Positions 5,604 through 10,407 of a stretch of 10,407 nt of DNA are shown piece by piece; position 1 is the stretch's first letter, and the number at the start of each line of letters is the position of its first letter. Under the pieces are notes generated by a model. It saw only the letters and a program-made list of their open reading frames with translations. It did no database searches and was not told the origin of the DNA. The position numbers and the translations under genes were made by a program. The stretch is from positions 1 through 10,407 of the forward strand of contig JAKIZN010000035.1 in assembly GCA_022708005.1 (NCBI GenBank). Direction: 5' to 3'. The DNA comes from Bacteroidota bacterium. Its GTDB lineage: Bacteria > Bacteroidota > Ignavibacteria > Kapaibacteriales > UBA2268.

Positions 5604-6665
5604 ATGGAAATGGAACATACAAATTTTGTTTACGATTTGATAGGAACCAATACAATAGCATATATATTGCTGGCACTGCTGCCTATGCTATTTCTATTGC
5701 CCTATGCGCTGGTAGCTATTCTCGGAGAGTTGAAAATATCTGCTTGGATACAGGAGCGTCTCGGTCCTATGCGGACTGGCTGGAAAGGCGTTTTGCAGCC
5801 ACTTGCGGAAGTTGTCAAGCTATTGCAAAAAGAAGATATTACTCCTTCAGCAGTAAATAAACCACTTTTTAATTTAGCTCCATTTGTGATGTTTGCTGGC
5901 GCTTATGCGGCTTATGCGGTAATTCCATTTAGCTCGGTATTTATTCCATCGGGCATAAATATTGGCTTGTTCTATGTTTTTGCTGTGAGTGCATTCGGAG
6001 TAATCGCGATTGTAATGGGCGGCTGGGCATCGAACAATAAGTATTCTTTGCTGGGCGCTATGCGAGCTGCATCTCAAATGATAAGCTATGAAATCCCAAT
6101 TGCTGTAACGATTTTGGCTATTGCAACTCTTGCGGGTTCGCTTGATATGCAAACTATTATCGTAAAGCAAGGCGGAGGCTTTTGGAATTGGAATTTGTTC
6201 GGCGGACCCGGCGGCATTGCGAAATTATGGGTTATACCTTTTACTATCATACTGTTTGTGGTATATTTCGTTGGCTCGCTTGCGGAGATTAACCGTGTTC
6301 CATTCGATATACCCGAAGGCGAATCTGAAATTGTTGCTGGCTATCACACTGAGTATAGCGGTATGAAATTCGCAATGTTCTTCTTCGCTGAATACTCTAA
6401 TATGTTTATTGTTTCTGCAATTATCACTGTTTTATTCCTTGGCGGCTGGCAATCTCCTTTCGGTGATTTCTTGAACGGTCCTATTTGGCAATCGCTTTGG
6501 TTTGTTTCTAAAGCAATGATATTTGTATTTATGCAAATTTGGATACGTTGGACTTTGCCACGCCTCCGTGTGGATCAATTAATGCACGTAACTTGGAAGG
6601 TAATGTTGCCAATTTCGTTTGTAGCGTTCTTTGCAGTAGCGCTATGGGCAATGCTTTCTGTATAA
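5604..6665 (+). CDS. nuoH: NuoH, complex I membrane subunit H (ND1)
   Basis: NuoH is the ND1 subunit that anchors the peripheral arm to the membrane and forms much of the quinone channel and the first proton path. The 353-residue protein has about eight membrane segments. Landmarks in order are LGELKISAWIQERLGPMRTG (about 46-65, the amphipathic loop), RAASQMISYEIPI, and the acidic loop beginning at E228, EINRVPFDIPEGESEIVAGYHTEYSGMKFA, followed by FFFAEYSNMF. The acidic loop residues E228, D235, E238, E240 and E242 couple quinone chemistry to pumping in the family. The WIRWTLPRLRVDQLMHVTWKVMLP block near the C-terminus is also typical. Start ATG 5604, or a second ATG at 5610; neither has a clear Shine-Dalgarno sequence. 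Confidence 0.96.
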   Translation: MEMEHTNFVYDLIGTNTIAYILLALLPMLFLLPYALVAILGELKISAWIQERLGPMRTGWKGVLQPLAEVVKLLQKEDITPSAVNKPLFNLAPFVMFAGAYAAYAVIPFSSVFIPSGINIGLFYVFAVSAFGVIAIVMGGWASNNKYSLLGAMRAASQMISYEIPIAVTILAIATLAGSLDMQTIIVKQGGGFWNWNLFGGPGGIAKLWVIPFTIILFVVYFVGSLAEINRVPFDIPEGESEIVAGYHTEYSGMKFAMFFFAEYSNMFIVSAIITVLFLGGWQSPFGDFLNGPIWQSLWFVSKAMIFVFMQIWIRWTLPRLRVDQLMHVTWKVMLPISFVAFFAVALWAMLSV

Positions 6666-6737
6666 TTTGCAATAGACTTTGAGTTATCATTCGGGGCACA
6701 TTGCACATAAATATTGTTTTTAGTTTTGAGGTTGAAA

Positions 6738-7328
6738 ATGAAGTATTTTAAAGATATATGGACATCGTTATATACAATCTTTGTCGGGTTGAAGATTACT
6801 GGGTTTCATCTATTCGAAAAGAAAGTAACGATGCAGTATCCTGATTTGGTTCATCCTATCAAGGATAATTTAATACCGCTTAACTCGCGGAATCGCATCG
6901 AAGTCGATATGAATAGATGCGACGGTTGCGGAAGCTGCGCAAGGGCATGCCCGGTCAACTGCATAGAAGTTGATTTGGTTAAAGTAACGCCGGGCGACGA
7001 TATTCCACTATTTTACGATGGTAAGCCACGCAAGACTTGGGTTACAAAGTATAATCTTGACTTTGCAAAGTGTTGCTTTTGCTCGCTGTGCATAGAGGCT
7101 TGCCCGACGCAAGCAAATAGAATGACTCAAGAGTTTGAGTATGCGGAATACGACCGCAATAATTTGCTATATATGATGTCGCCGCTTACTCCAGAAGAAG
7201 CAGAAGTCAAAAAGAAGATGTGGGCAGATTATTCAGCAGCAAAGAAAAAAGCCGATGCTGAGGCAAAAGCCGCCGCTGAGGCGAAAGCCGCTGCCGAGGC
7301 AAAAGCTAATGAAGCTGATAAACAATAA
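6738..7328 (+). CDS. nuoI: NuoI, complex I 2x[4Fe-4S] ferredoxin-like subunit
   Basis: NuoI carries clusters N6a and N6b, which conduct electrons toward N2 in NuoB. The 196-residue protein begins MKYFKDIWTSLYTIFVGLKI. It contains two ferredoxin motifs, CDGCGSCARACP (C61, C64, C67, C71) and CCFCSLCIEACP (C112, C115, C118, C122), with an extra cysteine at 113 and another at 75. All eight ligands are present. I chose the ATG at 6738 because GAGG (6728-6731) lies 6 bases upstream and homologs start here; a TTG at 6714 would add eight residues. The odd part is the C-terminus: from about residue 157 a charged segment (EVKKKMWADYSAAKKK) leads into three tandem six-residue AEAKAA-like repeats and NEADKQ. 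This low-complexity tail is not part of the ferredoxin core. Confidence 0.96.
   Translation: MKYFKDIWTSLYTIFVGLKITGFHLFEKKVTMQYPDLVHPIKDNLIPLNSRNRIEVDMNRCDGCGSCARACPVNCIEVDLVKVTPGDDIPLFYDGKPRKTWVTKYNLDFAKCCFCSLCIEACPTQANRMTQEFEYAEYDRNNLLYMMSPLTPEEAEVKKKMWADYSAAKKKADAEAKAAAEAKAAAEAKANEADKQ
7257..7310 (+). repeat. nuoI: Three tandem 18-bp repeats encoding the NuoI Ala/Glu/Lys tail
   Basis: Three imperfect 18-bp units (7257-7274, 7275-7292, 7293-7310) encode AEAKAA, AEAKAA and AEAKAN in frame. They differ mainly at third codon positions, with more change in the last unit. An in-frame 18-bp unit can expand or shrink without breaking the gene, so tail length probably varies between related strains. 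Confidence 0.85.
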
Positions 7329-7367
7329 AGAATAAGAAGATAATTTATAACAAATAGTAAAATCGAT

Positions 7368-7871
7368 ATGGTATTGTTTGAATTTGTATTTTATATGTTC
7401 GCTGTCGTTGTCATAGTATCGGCGATGGGAGTGGTCTTCTCAAAGAAGATGATGTATTCAGCATTTTCGCTGCTGTTTACGTTTTTTGGGATGGCTGGAC
7501 TCTATGTCCTGCTTAATGCGGACTTTGTCGCTGTTACTCAGATAATGGTTTATGTGGGCGGTATCCTTGTGCTTATCGTCTTCGGCGTGATGCTTACCAC
7601 CAAGATAACCGGCGTAGAGGTGAAATCTGGCATGATAGGAAAGTTTCAGCTCACGGTCGGAGCTATTGTGGCAACTTGTGTTGCTATATTCCTTTCGGTT
7701 ATGTATATGAACGTCGATTGGATGACTTCAAAAATGAACATTGAAGTAAGCTCGACAACCGGATTTATCGGTTTCGGATTATTCACAGAATATTTATTGG
7801 CATTTTTTGTAGCGGCGATATTATTGCTGATAGCGTTCATCGGCGCTGCAAAAATAGCAAGAAGGAAGTAG
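7368..7871 (+). CDS. nuoJ: NuoJ, complex I membrane subunit J (ND6)
   Basis: NuoJ is the ND6 subunit, with five membrane segments, lying between NuoH/NuoA and NuoK in the membrane arm; it takes part in the coupling of quinone reduction to pumping. At 167 residues it is normal length. The third helix carries the family block TQIMVYVGGILVLIVFGVMLT (57-77), with Y62 and the glycines G64-G65 at the place of the characteristic pi-bulge. The segment NIEVSSTTGFIGFGLFTEYLLAFFVAAILLLIAFIGAAKIARRK is a typical NuoJ ending. The ATG at 7368 has no clear Shine-Dalgarno sequence and follows nuoI by 39 bases. The stop TAG at 7869-7871 overlaps the first G of the strong ribosome-binding site of nuoK. Confidence 0.95.
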   Translation: MVLFEFVFYMFAVVVIVSAMGVVFSKKMMYSAFSLLFTFFGMAGLYVLLNADFVAVTQIMVYVGGILVLIVFGVMLTTKITGVEVKSGMIGKFQLTVGAIVATCVAIFLSVMYMNVDWMTSKMNIEVSSTTGFIGFGLFTEYLLAFFVAAILLLIAFIGAAKIARRK

Positions 7872-7884
7872 GGGAGGATATACG

Positions 7885-8193
7885 ATGGAAATAGGTCTTA
7901 ATCATTATTTGATTGTGAGCGCTCTGCTTTTTTCGCTCGGTGTGTTTGGCATCGTTACTCGGAAAAATGCAATTTTAGTGCTAATGGGCTTGGAGCTAAT
8001 TCTTAATTCGGCAAACTTGAACTTTATTGCATTTGCTAAGTTCGGCGGGCTGAATATCGAAGGGCATATCGCAGTGCTTTTTGTCATTGTGCTTGCTGCG
8101 GCTGAAGTGGCTGTTGCCCTTGCTATTATTCTCAACATATATCAGAACTATCATCATATTGATGTAGATGAAATCAATAAGATGAAAGAATAA
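7885..8193 (+). CDS. nuoK: NuoK, complex I membrane subunit K (ND4L)
   Basis: NuoK is the ND4L subunit, with three membrane segments, carrying glutamates of the central proton-conducting axis. The 102-residue length is that of the family. The two key membrane acids are visible: E37 in LVLMGLELILNSANLNFIAF and E74 in VLAAAEVAVALAIIL, corresponding to E36 and E72 of E. coli NuoK. The start ATG at 7885 follows GGGGAGG (7871-7877) by 7 bases, the strongest Shine-Dalgarno sequence in the operon, and the gene begins only 13 bases after nuoJ, so the two are probably translationally linked. The last 12 residues (HIDVDEINKMKE) are a charged cytoplasmic tail. Confidence 0.96.
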   Translation: MEIGLNHYLIVSALLFSLGVFGIVTRKNAILVLMGLELILNSANLNFIAFAKFGGLNIEGHIAVLFVIVLAAAEVAVALAIILNIYQNYHHIDVDEINKMKE

Positions 8194-8232
8194 TTTTTAC
8201 TTGAATATTGAAATAAAATAATAGAAAGAACT

Positions 8233-10407
8233 ATGACACAAGAAAATTTACTTTTACTATCTGCGCTGATACTGATATTGCCTTTGCTAGGCTTTGCCGC
8301 GATAATATTCGCGCAAAAAAGTCTTGGTAGAAAAGCGGGCTATCTGGGAGCTGGAGTGCTTGGAGTGAACTTGATACTTTCGTTTATCGTTGCGGCTACC
8401 AAGCTCACTCAGTTCGCCGAAGCGGGCATGCTCCAATTTAAATTTAATTGGATAGACCTCGGCTCGCACTATATAACAATCGGCATCGGGTTAGATAATC
8501 TCGCCGCAGTAATGCTTATTGTCGTCAATCTCATTAGCTTCCTTGTTCATATATTTTCGCTCGAATATATGCGAGACGACATAAGATTCCCGCGGTTCTA
8601 TGCTTATTTAGGGCTGTTCACGTTTTCAATGCTCGGCATAGTTATCGCAAATAACTTTTTTAATATGTATATATTCTGGGAACTTGTCGGCATTAGCTCG
8701 TATTTGCTAATTGGTTTCTGGTATGAAAAAGATTCAGCATCGAACGCAGGTAAAAAAGCTTTTATAACCAACCGCATTGGCGACCTTGGCTTTTTAGCCG
8801 GAATTATGATACTTTTCTATACTTTCGGCACTTTTATGTTCGATGATATCTTTGCTAATATCGGCGATGGGCATATCCCATTTGAAAGTGGCACAATGCT
8901 TACCGTCGCTGGAATACTGCTGTTTATGGGTGCTATCGGCAAATCTGCTCAGTTCCCATTGCACGTTTGGCTGCCCGATGCTATGGAAGGTCCAACTCCA
9001 GTGTCGGCATTAATCCACGCCGCAACTATGGTTGCCGCAGGGGTTTATTTAACAGCAAGAATTTTCCCTATGCTGACAGCAGACGCTTTGCTGTTTGTTG
9101 CATATATCGGAGCGATTACTGCATTTATTGCGGCAACAATCGCAATCACTCAAAATGACTTCAAGAAAGTCTTGGCATACTCTACCGTTAGCCAGCTTGG
9201 CTATATGGTTATGGCTATTGGCGTTGGCGCTTATACCTACGGATTTTTCCATTTGGTTACACACGCTTGGTTCAAAGCATGCTTGTTCCTTGCGAGCGGT
9301 TCTGTTATTCATGCAATGCACCATTCGATGCACCATGCAAATAATCACGATATGGATCCGCAAGATATTCGCAATATGGGCGGGCTGCGCAAGAAAATGC
9401 CTTGGACGTATTATACATTTTTATTCTCGACTGTGGCTATTGCAGGCGTGCCGTTTACTTCCGGTTTCTTAAGCAAAGACGGTATATTAGCCGGCACATT
9501 AGCCTTCGGTCAATTGAGCGGGCATTGGTTTATAACATTTTCGGGATTTGCCTCTGCGGCTATGACGGCTTTTTATATGTTCCGTCTGCTAATTTCTGCA
9601 TTCCATGGCAAGCCCAAAACAGATATCGCGGCTCATGCACATGAAAATAATAAGCTTATAACTGTTCCACTCGTTGTGCTTTCGTTCCTTACAATTTGGG
9701 CGCTTTATGCGTTCAATCCATTCGACGGCGCTTCGGGCTGGTTCTATAATAAATTAAAAGCACCTGCAACAGTTGTGCCAGCAGAGTATCAATGGAGCTT
9801 TTTAGTCCCATTTGAAAAAGAAGCAACAGACCATTGCTGCGATGCTCCCGAGCATTTAGCCGATGCTCATCACGGCGAGACTCATAACGAAGTGCATAAA
9901 GCACACTCCGACGATGCTCACGGCGGACACCACGCAATGCACCGTTACGAAGAGGTTGCCCACGAGGCTCACTTGCCAGCGATGATATTATCGCTAATCA
10001 TTGCAGGCACAGGAATATTTGTATCATTCACGTTTTATCAATTTAAAATATTTAGCCCAGACGCTTTCGCTGAACTAATCAAACCGCTCTATAACTTATC
10101 GTTTAATAAGTGGTACTTTGATGAAATTTATGATGCGACAGCTATTTGGATTACCATAACTTTCTCGCGAATACTAGCTTGGTTCGACTTGAAAGTGATA
10201 GATGGCATTGTAAATCTAATGGGCTGGATATTCAAAATGTTTGGGCATTTTATCGGTATATTCGATAATGTGGTAATCGATGGAGCAGTGAATCTTACAG
10301 CGAGCACAACTGGATTTTTCGGCTTGGTACTCAGAAAATTCCAAACGGGTCGCGTTCAAGCATATATGGTATTAACAATCATCGGCTTGATGATATTAAT
10401 ATATTTT
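8233..10407 (+). CDS. nuoL: NuoL, complex I antiporter-like proton-pumping subunit (ND5), 3' end outside window
   Basis: NuoL is the distal proton-pumping, antiporter-like subunit at the end of the membrane arm. From the ATG at 8233 the frame stays open for 725 codons to the window edge. Motifs are FNMYIFWELVGISSYLLIGFW with E150, NRIGDLGFL, GAIGKSAQFPLHVWLPDAME with K237, GPTPVSALIHAATMVAAGVYL and VLAYSTVSQLGYM; E150 and K237 correspond to E144 and K229 of E. coli NuoL. The C-terminal part holds the long lateral helix region (about 605-700) and the usual QTGRVQAYMVL that starts the last membrane segment (709 on), so only a few residues are missing. The protein is more than 110 residues longer than E. 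coli NuoL, partly from a histidine-rich loop at 534-580 between the two preceding membrane segments (about 475-494 and 581-602). The Shine-Dalgarno is weak (AGAAAG, 8223-8228). Confidence 0.97.
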   Translation, partial: MTQENLLLLSALILILPLLGFAAIIFAQKSLGRKAGYLGAGVLGVNLILSFIVAATKLTQFAEAGMLQFKFNWIDLGSHYITIGIGLDNLAAVMLIVVNLISFLVHIFSLEYMRDDIRFPRFYAYLGLFTFSMLGIVIANNFFNMYIFWELVGISSYLLIGFWYEKDSASNAGKKAFITNRIGDLGFLAGIMILFYTFGTFMFDDIFANIGDGHIPFESGTMLTVAGILLFMGAIGKSAQFPLHVWLPDAMEGPTPVSALIHAATMVAAGVYLTARIFPMLTADALLFVAYIGAITAFIAATIAITQNDFKKVLAYSTVSQLGYMVMAIGVGAYTYGFFHLVTHAWFKACLFLASGSVIHAMHHSMHHANNHDMDPQDIRNMGGLRKKMPWTYYTFLFSTVAIAGVPFTSGFLSKDGILAGTLAFGQLSGHWFITFSGFASAAMTAFYMFRLLISAFHGKPKTDIAAHAHENNKLITVPLVVLSFLTIWALYAFNPFDGASGWFYNKLKAPATVVPAEYQWSFLVPFEKEATDHCCDAPEHLADAHHGETHNEVHKAHSDDAHGGHHAMHRYEEVAHEAHLPAMILSLIIAGTGIFVSFTFYQFKIFSPDAFAELIKPLYNLSFNKWYFDEIYDATAIWITITFSRILAWFDLKVIDGIVNLMGWIFKMFGHFIGIFDNVVIDGAVNLTASTTGFFGLVLRKFQTGRVQAYMVLTIIGLMILIYF

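Noticed and set aside
9049..9363. 104-codon minus-strand frame, and plus-strand frames at 9095-9472 and 9402-9644
   Set aside because: All are shadows within nuoL, whose own frame is continuous and rich in family motifs.
1..10407. A new defence, mobile or biosynthetic system
   Set aside because: Every substantial frame belongs to suf, an Rrf2 regulator or nuo. I see no transposase, integrase, toxin-antitoxin pair, CRISPR-like repeat or anomalous island.

Overview
The window is a piece of bacterial chromosome of moderate-to-low GC (by eye about 40%), gene-dense and carrying two divergent transcription units. It has no tRNA, rRNA, insertion sequence or CRISPR array. The 11-subunit-style complex I gene order (nuoA-B-C-D directly followed by nuoH, without nuoE/F/G), the very long NuoL with His-rich loops and the Rrf2-sufB-sufC arrangement fit the Bacteroidota/Chlorobiota/Ignavibacteria-Kapabacteria group of bacteria. 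This is an inference from gene content and style; I could not run a phylogeny.

Left part (1-2457, minus strand): an iron-sulfur cluster assembly operon read right to left. It holds an Rrf2-family regulator with three cysteines suited to Fe-S sensing, then sufB (complete) and sufC (cut by the left window edge just before its Walker B motif). A 15-bp imperfect palindrome very like the E. coli IscR type-1 operator lies about 50 bases upstream of the regulator start, suggesting autoregulation.

Middle (2458-2789): a 332-base AT-rich divergent intergenic region. Besides the IscR-like site it holds a doubtful 35-codon ORF with a strong Shine-Dalgarno sequence, and, close to nuoA, three TTGCA repeats spaced 8 bases apart that run into a perfect 17-bp palindrome overlapping a plausible promoter.

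Right part (2790-10407, plus strand): nuoA, nuoB, nuoC, nuoD, nuoH, nuoI, nuoJ, nuoK and nuoL (cut by the right edge a few residues before its expected end). Together they encode the quinone-reducing and proton-pumping parts of respiratory complex I: NuoB/C/D/I form the connecting arm with clusters N2, N6a and N6b, and NuoA/H/J/K/L form the membrane arm. nuoM and nuoN would be expected just outside the window. The NADH-oxidising subunits are not here, so the electron donor cannot be told from this locus.

The main anomaly is in nuoB. Its reading frame breaks at about 3602-3605, where the sequence looks as if 20 bases were lost. The conserved C-terminal part, including the fourth N2-ligand cysteine, continues in another frame. 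This is either a real mutation in a normally indispensable subunit or an assembly/sequencing error. Other points of note are the 13-histidine loop of NuoL, the repetitive Ala/Glu/Lys tail of NuoI, and the back-to-back placement of Fe-S assembly and an Fe-S enzyme around one regulatory region.
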